This document shows positions 7,005-15,076 of a DNA stretch of 41,030 bases, piece by piece. Made by a program: the position numbers and the translations under genes. The DNA is from GCA-002722245 sp964230605 (GTDB lineage: Bacteria; Bacteroidota; Bacteroidia; Flavobacteriales_C; GCA-002722245): positions 1 through 41,030 of the forward strand of contig CAXRIN010000011.1 of NCBI GenBank assembly GCA_964230605.1, written 5' to 3'. The notes beneath the pieces were generated by a model. The model was given only the letters and a program-made list of their open reading frames with translations, did not search any database and was not told the origin of the DNA. Position 1 is the stretch's first letter; each line of letters begins with the position of its first letter.

Positions 7005-8196
7005 TGAATTTGATTTCGCTATAGTTGGAGGAGGAATATTAGGTTTAGCTACAGCTTACAAATTACAACTTAAATTCCCCCATTCTTCTATTGTTGTATT
7101 TGAAAAAGACAAACTTCTAGCCAATCATCAAACTGGAAATAATTCTGGCGTAATTCACAGTGGACTTTATTATAAACCTGGAAGTAAGAAAGCGGAACTT
7201 TGCATGAAAGGAAAGCATGAATTAACTGCTTTTGCAAAAAAATTTAAAGTACCACATGATGTTTGCGGAAAAGTAGTTGTTGCAACTTCAGAGGATGAAA
7301 TTCCACAGTTAGAAAAGATTTTTAATAATGGTAAAGCGAATGGTTGTGAAGGTATTGAAATGATTTCCTCTAACGAAATCAAAGAGAAAGAACCCTTTGT
7401 TGAAGGCATTAAAGCTATTTGGGTTCCAACAACCGGAATCATGGATTACAGAAGAATGTCTGAAGTCCTGGCAGAGCAATTGCAAAGACTAAATTCGTCT
7501 TCAAAAATATTTATTGGACATAAAGTAGATAACGTTATTCAGTCCGAAAACAGTAGTAAAATCATCACTAACAATATGACTTACAAAGCAAAAAAAATCA
7601 TATTCTGTGGAGGTTTATTCGCTGATCAATTAGCTCTAAAAGATAAAGTTAAATTGGATTTAAAAATTGTGCCTTTTAGAGGAGATTACTACGACTTGAC
7701 GGAAAAAGGAATGCATAAGGTAAAAAACTTAATCTATCCTGTTCCTGATCCTAATTTCCCTTTTCTTGGTGTACACTTTACCCGAATGATAAATGGAGGT
7801 GTGGAATGTGGTCCGAATGCTGTTTTCAGTTTTAAAAGAGAAGGGTACAACAAAACCGATTTTAACTTTTCAGATAGTTGGGATGCGCTTACCTATAAAG
7901 GTTTATGGAAATTATTCGGCAAACATTGGAAACAAGGAATTGAAGAATATAAAAGGGCTTTTTCAAAGAAGTTATTCCTTCAATCTTTACAAAAAATGAT
8001 TCCGTCTTTAGAAATGGACGATATAAAACCTGCAAGAGCTGGAGTTAGAGCTCAAGCTTTGGACATAGACGGAAATCTTGTTTATGATTTTAAAATAGAA
8101 AGAAACAAGAATCATTACCATGTACTAAACGCACCCTCTCCCGCAGCGACGGCTTGTTTAGCGATTGGGGAATATATCGTAAATCAAATGGATTAA
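6997..8196 (+). CDS. lhgO: L-2-hydroxyglutarate oxidase/dehydrogenase
   Basis: FAD enzyme of the DAO family that oxidises L-2-hydroxyglutarate to 2-oxoglutarate, a metabolite-repair step. The 399 residues open with the dinucleotide fold FAIVGGGILGLATAYKL (about 8-24). They also contain the family block TGNNSGVIHSGLYYKPGS (about 47-64), and the C-terminal segment KPARAGVRAQALDIDGNLVYDF, which is typical of LhgO/L2HGDH. The gene overlaps the transporter by 8 bp, so the two are likely co-expressed. A functional link is not obvious, although the transporter could handle a related organic acid. Start ATG at 6997 is the only one that preserves the FAD fold. Confidence 0.9.
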   Translation: MHNEFDFAIVGGGILGLATAYKLQLKFPHSSIVVFEKDKLLANHQTGNNSGVIHSGLYYKPGSKKAELCMKGKHELTAFAKKFKVPHDVCGKVVVATSEDEIPQLEKIFNNGKANGCEGIEMISSNEIKEKEPFVEGIKAIWVPTTGIMDYRRMSEVLAEQLQRLNSSSKIFIGHKVDNVIQSENSSKIITNNMTYKAKKIIFCGGLFADQLALKDKVKLDLKIVPFRGDYYDLTEKGMHKVKNLIYPVPDPNFPFLGVHFTRMINGGVECGPNAVFSFKREGYNKTDFNFSDSWDALTYKGLWKLFGKHWKQGIEEYKRAFSKKLFLQSLQKMIPSLEMDDIKPARAGVRAQALDIDGNLVYDFKIERNKNHYHVLNAPSPAATACLAIGEYIVNQMD

Positions 8197-8210
8197 TATT
8201 GAAACAAAAA

Positions 8211-8230
8211 AGCCACTCAAAAGAGTGGCT
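8211..8230 (-). terminator. Intrinsic terminator of eno
   Basis: The perfect stem AGCCACTC / GAGTGGCT has a 4-nt loop. On the minus strand it is followed by TTTTTTG, giving a good terminator for eno. On the plus strand the downstream sequence is CATTCTTG, so termination of lhgO here would be weaker. Confidence 0.85.
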
Positions 8231-8257
8231 CATTCTTGTTAAAGATTATATGATCGA

Positions 8258-9544
8258 TTAAACGAATTTCAAACCTTTCCCTAAGTACTTAGCAGAAGCT
8301 CCTAACTCCTCTTCAATTCTTAATAATTGGTTGTACTTGGCAATTCTATCAGTTCTTGAAGCAGAACCAGTTTTAATTTGACCACAGTTTAAGGCAACAG
8401 CTAAATCAGCAATTGTTACATCTTCAGTCTCTCCTGATCTATGTGACATTACAGAAGTATAAGAAGCTCTGTGCGCCATATCAACAGCATTGATAGTTTC
8501 AGTTAAAGAACCAATTTGGTTAACTTTTACTAAGATTGAGTTACCAACACCTTGCTCAATTCCTTGAGATAATCTATCAACGTTAGTTACAAATAAATCA
8601 TCACCAACTAATTGAACTTTGCTTCCTAATTTGTTAGTTAATTCTTTCCATCCAGTCCAATCATCTTCATCTAAACCATCCTCAATTGAAATAATTGGGT
8701 ATTTAGCAGATAATTCAGCCCACATAGAAACCATATCAGAAGACGATAACTTCTCTCCTGAAGATTTATGTAAGTGGTAAACACCTTCGTCTTTTAAGTA
8801 GAACTCAGAAGATGCAGCATCCATAGTAATGAATACTTCTTCACCTGGCTTGTATCCTGCCTTCTCAATAGCTTGCATGATAACTTCTAAACCTTCTTCA
8901 TTAGATCCTAAGTTTGGAGCAAATCCACCTTCGTCACCAACGTTAGTTCCCATTCCTTTTCCTTTTAATACATCTTTTAAGTTATGGAAGATTTCAGCTC
9001 CCATTCTTAAAGCGTGTGAGAATGACTCAGCTCCAACTGGAGAAATCATAAATTCTTGGAAATCGATTGAGTTATCAGCGTGAGATCCTCCGTTGATAAT
9101 GTTCATCATTGGGATTGGTAATGTGTTAGCATTAACCCCACCAATATACTTGTATAAAGGTAAACCTGCGTTATCAGCAGCACATTTAGCAGTAGCTAAA
9201 GAAGCTCCTAATATAGCGTTAGCACCTAAATTTCCTTTATTAGCAGTACCATCTAAAGCGACCATAGCTGCATCAATAGCGTTTTGATCGTAAATATGCT
9301 TCCCAACTAAAGCATCGTTGATAGCAGTATTTACATTCTCAACAGCTTTTAAAACTCCTTTTCCTAAGTAAGTTCCTTTATCACCGTCTCTTAATTCTAC
9401 AGCTTCGTGTACTCCAGTTGAAGCTCCTGATGGAACTGCTGCTCTTCCGAATACACCATTTTCTGTAATTACCTCAACTTCTACAGTAGGATTTCCTCTG
9501 GAATCAAGGATTTGTCTTGCGTGAACTTTTGCAATGTAACTCAT
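8258..9544 (-). CDS. eno: Enolase
   Basis: Glycolytic enzyme interconverting 2-phosphoglycerate and phosphoenolpyruvate. Its 428 residues match the family length. The N-terminus contains ARQILDSRGNPTVEVEV; GDEGGFAPN, the metal-binding block SIEDGLDEDDW, VGDDLFVTN, ILVKVNQIGSLTET with the catalytic Lys, and MSHRSGETED are all present. It lies 18 bp downstream of carA and is probably co-transcribed with it, ending at the hairpin at 8211-8230. Confidence 0.98.
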   Translation of the reverse strand: MSYIAKVHARQILDSRGNPTVEVEVITENGVFGRAAVPSGASTGVHEAVELRDGDKGTYLGKGVLKAVENVNTAINDALVGKHIYDQNAIDAAMVALDGTANKGNLGANAILGASLATAKCAADNAGLPLYKYIGGVNANTLPIPMMNIINGGSHADNSIDFQEFMISPVGAESFSHALRMGAEIFHNLKDVLKGKGMGTNVGDEGGFAPNLGSNEEGLEVIMQAIEKAGYKPGEEVFITMDAASSEFYLKDEGVYHLHKSSGEKLSSSDMVSMWAELSAKYPIISIEDGLDEDDWTGWKELTNKLGSKVQLVGDDLFVTNVDRLSQGIEQGVGNSILVKVNQIGSLTETINAVDMAHRASYTSVMSHRSGETEDVTIADLAVALNCGQIKTGSASRTDRIAKYNQLLRIEEELGASAKYLGKGLKFV

Positions 9545-9562
9545 AACTAAATTGTTATTTAC

Positions 9563-10684
9563 TTAAACTGTTTGTTTTTCTTTTACCTTTTTGATGTTCT
9601 CAATAAAATTGTCGAACAAATATCGTGAATCATGTGGACCTGGCGAAGCTTCAGGGTGGAATTGTACCGAGAAGATGGCCTTATCCTTCATTCTTAATCC
9701 TGCTAAAGTATTATCATTCAAATGAACATGCGTTACCACAACGTTATCATTTGCTTGCGCGTCTTCCATTTTAACTACGAAACCATGGTTTTGAGAAGTA
9801 ACTTCACATTTTCCTGTTTCTTCATTTCTAATTGGATGATTACAACCTCTATGACCATTATGCATTTTATAAGTTGAAAGCCCTAATGCAGTTGAGATCA
9901 TTTGATGTCCTAAACAAATACCAAATACGGGATAATCAGACGCTATTACCTTTTTAACTTCTTCTTGAACATCAGCCATAGCAGCTGGATCTCCAGGGCC
10001 ATTCGATAAAAATATTCCATCAGGCTCCCATGCAATCATTTCTTCATAAGAAGTATTATGAGGGAAAACTTTCATGTAAACTCCTCTTGCTTCTAAACAT
10101 CTCAAAATGTTTTTCTTTACCCCTAAATCTAATACGGCAACTCTGTAATCAGCATTTTCATCACCAACAAAGTAAGGTTCTTTACAAGCTACTTTCGATG
10201 ATAACTCTAAACCTGCCATTGAAGGAACTTCTGCCAATTGAGCCTTCAATTTATCAACATCAAGTTCTTCTGATGAAATAATAGCGTTCATAGCTCCTTT
10301 GTCTCTAATATATCTTACAAGCGCTCTTGTATCTACATCAGAAATTGCAACCATATCTTCATTTTCAAAGTAATCTTGAATAGAAGAATTACCAGCTGGA
10401 CGACTATAGTATGGAGAAAAACTTTTACAAACCATTCCAGCGATCTTCATACCTTCTGATTCTATTTCGTTTTCTGCCACGCCATAGTTTCCAATATGAG
10501 ATGTTGTCATTACAACAATTTGCTTGTAATAAGAAGGATCTGTAAAAATCTCCTGGTAACCTGTCATACCAGTATTAAAGCAAATTTCTCCAGTAGTTGT
10601 ACCTACTTTACCAGCAGCTTTTCCGTAAAATACTTTCCCATCTTCTAAAACGATAACTGCTTTTTTCTTCGCTACGTACTTCAT
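9563..10684 (-). CDS. carA: Carbamoyl-phosphate synthase small subunit
   Basis: Glutamine amidotransferase subunit that supplies ammonia to CarB for carbamoyl phosphate, the precursor of pyrimidines and arginine. The 373 residues show the N-terminal CPSase domain (TGMTGYQEIFTDPSY, 38-52) and the class I glutaminase triad: Cys257 in GICLGHQ, and His343 and Glu345 in FHPEASPGPHDS. carB is not in the window. The gene is preceded by its own promoter-like TATGTTTG and by a small hairpin with a U-run just 18 nt upstream of the ATG. It is followed by eno after 18 bp. Confidence 0.97.
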   Translation of the reverse strand: MKYVAKKKAVIVLEDGKVFYGKAAGKVGTTTGEICFNTGMTGYQEIFTDPSYYKQIVVMTTSHIGNYGVAENEIESEGMKIAGMVCKSFSPYYSRPAGNSSIQDYFENEDMVAISDVDTRALVRYIRDKGAMNAIISSEELDVDKLKAQLAEVPSMAGLELSSKVACKEPYFVGDENADYRVAVLDLGVKKNILRCLEARGVYMKVFPHNTSYEEMIAWEPDGIFLSNGPGDPAAMADVQEEVKKVIASDYPVFGICLGHQMISTALGLSTYKMHNGHRGCNHPIRNEETGKCEVTSQNHGFVVKMEDAQANDNVVVTHVHLNDNTLAGLRMKDKAIFSVQFHPEASPGPHDSRYLFDNFIENIKKVKEKQTV

Positions 10685-10696
10685 TCTCTCTTTCTA

Positions 10697-10716
10697 TAAA
10701 AAAGCCCTTTCGGGCT
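10697..10716 (-). terminator. Hairpin plus U-run in the carA leader
   Basis: AGCCC (10703-10707) pairs with GGGCT (10712-10716) across the loop TTTC. On the minus strand it reads AGCCCGAAAGGGCTTTTTT, an intrinsic terminator shape, ending 12 nt before the carA ATG. It could be a second terminator of the ribosomal operon. If transcription starts at the TATGTTTG box upstream, it lies inside the carA leader and could act as an attenuator. Confidence 0.6.
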
Positions 10717-10734
10717 AGTAATTTTAATCGCGTG

Positions 10735-10742
10735 CAAACATA
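10735..10742 (-). promoter_or_regulatory. Candidate carA-eno promoter -7 box
   Basis: TATGTTTG on the minus strand fits TAnnTTTG. It overlaps the end of the U-run of the upstream rplQ terminator. Predicted transcription start is near 10731, so the leader would be about 47 nt and contain the hairpin at 10703-10716. The -33 box is weak. Confidence 0.5.
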
Positions 10743-10774
10743 AAAAAAGGATAGCGTTTATAACACTATCCTTT
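10742..10774 (-). terminator. Terminator of the rpsL-rplQ operon
   Basis: AAAGGATAG (10746-10754) pairs with CTATCCTTT (10766-10774), extended inside by GTT/AAC after one mismatch. On the minus strand a run of seven T follows. It sits 27 bp past the rplQ stop, as expected for the end of the long ribosomal operon. Confidence 0.85.
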
Positions 10775-10801
10775 ATCAATTTTATCAACGAATCATTAAC
10801 A

Positions 10802-11398
10802 TTATTCTGCTTTTCCTTCGTCTTTCTTTTCTTCAGATGAATCATCCTCAGCTTTAGGCTCCTCTTTTGGTGCTTCTTCAGCCTTTGGTGTTTCTTCTTT
10901 TACTTCTTCAACTACAGTTGCATCTTCAACAACTGGTGCTTCTTCTTGAGCTTCAACAGCAGCTTCAGCTTTAGGAGCAGCTTTTTTAGTTGACTTCTTT
11001 CTTCTTGTTTTCTTAGGCTTAGCTGAAGTTAACATGTTTTCATTGAAATCAACTAACTCAATGATACAAGTATCAGCGTTATCCCCTAATCTGTTACCAG
11101 TTTTAAGAATTCTTGTGTATCCTCCTGGTCTGTCAGCAACTTTTGCAGCAACTTCTCCAAATAATTCCTGAACAGCTTCTTTCTTCTGTAAGTATCTGAA
11201 CACTGTTCTTCTAGAATTCATATCATCAGTTTTTGCCTTTGTAATTAATGGCTCAACAAACTGACGTAATGCTCTAGCTTTAGCAACAGTTGTACTAATC
11301 TTTTTGTGTTCAATTAAACTCACCGCCATATTAGCTAACATCGCTTTTCTATGACCCTTCTGTCTTCCTAAATGATTGAACTTTTTTCCGTGTCTCAT
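10802..11398 (-). CDS. rplQ: 50S ribosomal protein L17 with acidic C-terminal extension
   Basis: Large-subunit protein near the exit tunnel. Residues 1 to about 120 are canonical L17 (MRHGKKFNHLGRQKGHRKAM at the start, VFRYLQKKEAVQELF, RPGGYTRILKTGNRLGDNA). Residues about 124-198 form a tail absent from most L17 proteins: first Lys/Arg-rich (KPKKTRRKKSTKKAAPK), then rich in Glu, Ala and Pro and probably disordered. Such tails are familiar in Bacteroidota L17. It is the last gene of the operon, 40 bp after rpoA, followed by a strong terminator. Confidence 0.96.
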   Translation of the reverse strand: MRHGKKFNHLGRQKGHRKAMLANMAVSLIEHKKISTTVAKARALRQFVEPLITKAKTDDMNSRRTVFRYLQKKEAVQELFGEVAAKVADRPGGYTRILKTGNRLGDNADTCIIELVDFNENMLTSAKPKKTRRKKSTKKAAPKAEAAVEAQEEAPVVEDATVVEEVKEETPKAEEAPKEEPKAEDDSSEEKKDEGKAE

Positions 11399-11438
11399 GT
11401 CTATGAGTATTATGGGCTATACAAACCCGAGTTCGTTA

Positions 11439-12428
11439 TTATTCTTTATCTAAATACTTTGAAACATTCATTCCAAATGATAATCCCTTACTAATTACTA
11501 ATTCTTCTAATTCAGTAAGAGATTTTTTACCGAAGTTTCTAAACTTCAATAAGTCGTTTTTGTTGTAAGAAACTAAGTCACCTAAAGTCTCAACATCAGC
11601 AGCTTTTAAACAGTTAAGAGCTCTAACAGAAAGATCCATATCAACTAACTTAGACTTCAACAATTGTCTCATATGTAATGAAGTCTCATCAAATTCTTCA
11701 GCAGCAGATTTTACCTCAGTATCTAATGTTATTTTCTCATCCGAGAATAACATAAAGTGGTGAATTAAAATCTTTGCAGCCTCTTTTAATGCCTCTTTTG
11801 GATGAATTGAACCATCAGTTTTAACATTAAAAACTAACTTTTCATAGTCAGTCTTTTGTTCAACTCTATAGTTCTCAATGCTGTAATTAACATTCTTAAT
11901 AGGAGTAAAGATTGAATCAACAGCGATTGTTCCAACAGGAGCATTAGCTTGTTTGTTTTCTTCAGCAGGAACATAACCTCTTCCTTTTTCGATAGTAATA
12001 TCCATATCGATTTTAACAGAAGGTTCCATGTTTGCAATAACAAGATCAGGATTAAGAACTTGGTATCCAGAGATAAAAGTCCCAAGGTCACCAGCAGTTA
12101 ACTGATCTTTTCCTGAAACTGAGATCGAAACTTTTTCAGTTTCAGCATCTTCAATTTGCTTTTTAAAACGAACTTGCTTTAAGTTTAAGATGATTTCAGT
12201 TACATCTTCTACAACCCCTTTGATTGTAGAAAACTCGTGATCAACACCTTCAATTTTTACAGAAGTAATTGCGAACCCTTCTAAAGAGGATAACAAAATT
12301 CTTCTTAAGGCATTTCCGATAGTTAAACCAAATCCTGGTTCCAAAGGTCTGAATTCAAATTGTCCTTCGAAATCATCAGATTCGATCATTATAACTTTAT
12401 CAGGTTTTTGAAATGCTAAAATTGCCAT
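11439..12428 (-). CDS. rpoA: RNA polymerase alpha subunit
   Basis: Scaffold of RNA polymerase assembly and contact point for activators. At 329 residues it is full length: the N-terminal dimerisation domain (about 1-235) includes EPGFGLTIGNALRRILLSSLEG, and the C-terminal helix-hairpin-helix domain (about 255-325) contains LNCLKAADVETLGDLV and KFRNFGKKSLTELEE. It lies between rpsD and rplQ, the usual alpha-operon position. Confidence 0.98.
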   Translation of the reverse strand: MAILAFQKPDKVIMIESDDFEGQFEFRPLEPGFGLTIGNALRRILLSSLEGFAITSVKIEGVDHEFSTIKGVVEDVTEIILNLKQVRFKKQIEDAETEKVSISVSGKDQLTAGDLGTFISGYQVLNPDLVIANMEPSVKIDMDITIEKGRGYVPAEENKQANAPVGTIAVDSIFTPIKNVNYSIENYRVEQKTDYEKLVFNVKTDGSIHPKEALKEAAKILIHHFMLFSDEKITLDTEVKSAAEEFDETSLHMRQLLKSKLVDMDLSVRALNCLKAADVETLGDLVSYNKNDLLKFRNFGKKSLTELEELVISKGLSFGMNVSKYLDKE

Positions 12429-12458
12429 GATATAATTTTTTATAAAATATTCAATTAA

Positions 12459-13064
12459 TTATTTAGAGTACAATTCAACGATTAGCTGAGTATTGATATT
12501 CTCAGGAATATCCTCTCTAATCGGAGCTTGTAAAAACTTACCAGCAACAGCGCTTTTGTCAAACTCTAACCAAGGGAAAGTTCTTGTGTTACCTTCGATT
12601 GATGATTTAACGATATCTAAAGACTTAGATTTTTCTCTTACTGCAACAATATCTCCTGCTTTAAGTTGGTATGATGGAATGTTTACTACTTCACCATTAA
12701 CTGTAATATGCTTATGAGATACTAATTGTCTTGCCCCTCTTCTAGATGGAGAGATTCCTAAACGGAAAACAGTGTTATCCAAACGAGACTCACATAACAT
12801 AAGTAAGTTTTCACCAGTAATACCGCTTCTTCTTGACGCTTCTTTGAATAAGTTTAAGAATTGTTTTTCAAGAATACCGTAAGTGTATTTTGCTTTTTGC
12901 TTTTCTTCTAATTGAATCGCGTAATCAGACTTCTTTGCTCTTCTTTTTCCGTTTCCGTGCATACCCGGAGCATACGGCTTTTTTTCTAAAGCTTTATCTG
13001 GGCCAAAAATTGGCTCACGGAATTTACGTGCGATTTTTGATTTAGGACCTGTATAACGTGCCAT
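12459..13064 (-). CDS. rpsD: 30S ribosomal protein S4 (zinc-free form)
   Basis: Primary 16S rRNA-binding protein that nucleates small-subunit assembly and often represses its own operon. The 201 residues begin MARYTGPKSKIARKFREPIF; the S4 RNA-binding domain covers about 92-155 (RLDNTVFRLGISPSRRGARQ). The N-terminal region has no Cys cluster, so this is the C-minus form that needs no zinc. It is 30 bp upstream of rpoA. Confidence 0.97.
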   Translation of the reverse strand: MARYTGPKSKIARKFREPIFGPDKALEKKPYAPGMHGNGKRRAKKSDYAIQLEEKQKAKYTYGILEKQFLNLFKEASRRSGITGENLLMLCESRLDNTVFRLGISPSRRGARQLVSHKHITVNGEVVNIPSYQLKAGDIVAVREKSKSLDIVKSSIEGNTRTFPWLEFDKSAVAGKFLQAPIREDIPENINTQLIVELYSK

Positions 13065-13091
13065 GTTTAATTTCTTTAATAATGTTTAAAA

Positions 13092-13478
13092 TTATACTCT
13101 TCTTCTCTTTGGAGGTCTACATCCATTATGAGGTAGAGGTGTAACATCGATTATTTCCATAACCTCAATTCCAGAATTGTGAATTGCTCTGATAGCAGAT
13201 TCTCTTCCACCTCCTGGTCCCTTCACGTATACTTTTACTTTTCTAAGTCCTCTCTCAAGAGCAACTTTTGCACAATCCTCAGCAGCCATTTGAGCAGCAT
13301 AAGGAGTGTTCTTCTTTGATCCTCTAAATCCCATTTTACCAGCTGATGACCAAGAAATTACTTGGCCGGTAGCATTAGTTAAAGAGATAATGATGTTGTT
13401 AAAAGACGCCTTGATGTGAGCTTCCCCAATTGGGTCTACTTTCACCTTGTACGTACTTTTCTTTGTAGCTTTTGCCAT
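13092..13478 (-). CDS. rpsK: 30S ribosomal protein S11
   Basis: Small-subunit platform protein near the mRNA exit, 128 residues. Conserved segments are present: FNNIIISLTNATGQVISWSS, the GPGGGRESAIRAI loop and the C-terminal DVTPLPHNGCRPPKRRRV. It sits between rpsM and rpsD with gaps of about 28 bp. Confidence 0.98.
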   Translation of the reverse strand: MAKATKKSTYKVKVDPIGEAHIKASFNNIIISLTNATGQVISWSSAGKMGFRGSKKNTPYAAQMAAEDCAKVALERGLRKVKVYVKGPGGGRESAIRAIHNSGIEVMEIIDVTPLPHNGCRPPKRRRV

Positions 13479-13507
13479 AACTTATAATTTATATGATCTG
13501 AAGACTA

Positions 13508-13885
13508 TTATTTAGTAGCCTTCTTCTTATTTGCAACAGTTTTTCTTCTACCTTTTCTAGTTCTAGAGTTATTCTTAGTGTGCTGACCTCTTAATGGTAA
13601 ACCAGCTCTGTGACGAATTCCTCTATAAGATCCAATATCCATTAAACGTTTAATGTTTAACTGTACTTCAGATCTCAACTCACCTTCAACAGTGATTTCC
13701 TCAGTAATGATATCACGAATCTTTTTCGTGTCATCATCTGACCAATCCTGAACTTTTGCGTTTCTGTCTACACCAGCTTTATCTAAGATAGATTGTGCTA
13801 AAGACTTTCCAATTCCAAAAACATACGTTAATGAAATCTCTCCTCTTTTATTATCTGGTATATCTACTCCAGCAATCCTTGCCAT
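13508..13885 (-). CDS. rpsM: 30S ribosomal protein S13
   Basis: Small-subunit head protein contacting tRNA in the P site and forming a bridge to the large subunit. Its 125 residues begin MARIAGVDIPDNKRGEISLT and contain the helix-hairpin-helix YVFGIGKSLAQSIL and the basic tail RGQHTKNNSRTRKGRRKTV. It follows rpmJ by 34 bp. Confidence 0.98.
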   Translation of the reverse strand: MARIAGVDIPDNKRGEISLTYVFGIGKSLAQSILDKAGVDRNAKVQDWSDDDTKKIRDIITEEITVEGELRSEVQLNIKRLMDIGSYRGIRHRAGLPLRGQHTKNNSRTRKGRRKTVANKKKATK

Positions 13886-13919
13886 AATAAAAATTTAATT
13901 AGTTCTTAATTCAATTAGT

Positions 13920-14036
13920 TTACCCTTGTCTCTGTTTGAATTTTGGGTTCTTTTTGTTAATTACGTAAACTTTCCCTTTTCTCTTGACGATTTTACAATC
14001 GGCACTTCTCTTTTTAACAGATGCTCTAACTTTCAT
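13920..14036 (-). CDS. rpmJ: 50S ribosomal protein L36 (zinc-site-lacking form)
   Basis: A 38-residue protein, read directly from the sequence because it is very short. It begins MKVRASVKKRSADCKIVKRK and ends NKKNPKFKQRQG. The usual zinc ligands are Cys11, Cys14, Cys27 and His32. Here position 11 is Ser, 27 is Lys and 32 is Phe, with only Cys14 retained, so it cannot bind zinc in the standard way. Its place between infA and rpsM is the standard one. Confidence 0.95.
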   Translation of the reverse strand: MKVRASVKKRSADCKIVKRKGKVYVINKKNPKFKQRQG

Positions 14037-14049
14037 TTTGATAAGTTTT

Positions 14050-14268
14050 CTATTTGTATCTAAAAGTGATTCTACCCTTTGTTAAATCATATGGAGACAT
14101 TTCTACCTTCACACGATCTCCAGGCAAAATCTTAATATAATGCATTCTCATTTTACCAGAGATATGAGCCGTAATTACGTGCCCGTTCTCTAATTCAACT
14201 CTAAACATTGCGTTAGACAATGCTTCGATAATTGTTCCGTCTTGCTCTATAGATGGTTGTTTAGCCAT
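14050..14268 (-). CDS. infA: Translation initiation factor IF-1
   Basis: Small OB-fold factor that binds the 30S A site during initiation. The 72 residues are the standard length and include DGTIIEALSNAMFRVELENG, HISGKMRMHYIKILPGDRV and the C-terminal LTKGRITFRYK. It follows map by 3 bp and precedes rpmJ by 13 bp. Confidence 0.98.
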   Translation of the reverse strand: MAKQPSIEQDGTIIEALSNAMFRVELENGHVITAHISGKMRMHYIKILPGDRVKVEMSPYDLTKGRITFRYK

Positions 14269-14271
14269 ACT

Positions 14272-15069
14272 TTATATTGGTTCTATTCCGTTTTTTTTGA
14301 GCTCCTCCTCAATAAAGGCGAACGAAGATAATACTTCTGGGCCAGATTTCATAATCGCAATTGTATGTTCGAAATGCGCACTAGGTTTTCCATCCTGAGT
14401 TATAACACTCCAACCATCATTTAAAAAGCGAACTTTCTGAGTTCCCATATTGATCATCGGCTCAATCGCCAGTACCAATCCTTCTTTTAATTGTATCCCT
14501 CTACCTCTAGATCCATAATTAGGCACCTGAGGTTCCTCGTGTAATTCTCTACCAACACCGTGTCCCACTAACTCACGAACTACACCATAGTTAAACTCAT
14601 GAGCTTTTTGTTGAATCGCAAAACTAACATCCCCTAATCTGTTACCAATTTTAGCTTGCTCAATACCTTTATACAAACTTTCTTTAGTTACTTTAAGTAG
14701 TTGTTTTGTTTCCTCGGCAACATCTCCTACCATATATGTGTAAGCAGAATCACCGTAAAATTCATTCTTCAACACTCCACAATCTACAGAAATTATATCA
14801 CCATCTTCTAACGGCTTATCATTAGGAATTCCATGCACAACCTCCGAATTTGGAGACATACATAATGTATTTGGAAACCCTCCGTAGCCTTTAAAAGCGG
14901 GAATAGCATTATTATCTCTAATAAATTCTTCTGCTATTCTATCTAACTCAAGTGTTGTAACACCTGGTTTGATTAATCCTGCAATTGCGCCATGAGTTTT
15001 CGCAACAAGCAAAGAACTTTCTCTTATTAATTCAATTTCCTCCTTAGTCTTATAAACTTCTTTTCCCAT
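14272..15069 (-). CDS. map: Methionine aminopeptidase, type I
   Basis: Removes the initiator methionine from new proteins. The 265-residue protein is a type I enzyme without N-terminal zinc-finger extension. All five metal ligands of the pita-bread fold are in place: Asp96 (SVDCG), Asp107 (YGDSA), His170 (GHGVG), Glu203 (AIEPM) and Glu234 (AHFEHT), with substrate-site His79 in VHGIPN. It follows secY by 7 bp and precedes infA by 3 bp. Confidence 0.97.
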   Translation of the reverse strand: MGKEVYKTKEEIELIRESSLLVAKTHGAIAGLIKPGVTTLELDRIAEEFIRDNNAIPAFKGYGGFPNTLCMSPNSEVVHGIPNDKPLEDGDIISVDCGVLKNEFYGDSAYTYMVGDVAEETKQLLKVTKESLYKGIEQAKIGNRLGDVSFAIQQKAHEFNYGVVRELVGHGVGRELHEEPQVPNYGSRGRGIQLKEGLVLAIEPMINMGTQKVRFLNDGWSVITQDGKPSAHFEHTIAIMKSGPEVLSSFAFIEEELKKNGIEPI

Positions 15070-15076
15070 AAAATGA

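Noticed and set aside
8829..9287. Plus-strand reading frames opposite eno
   Set aside because: Shadow frames of a highly expressed, codon-biased gene; no motif or promoter.
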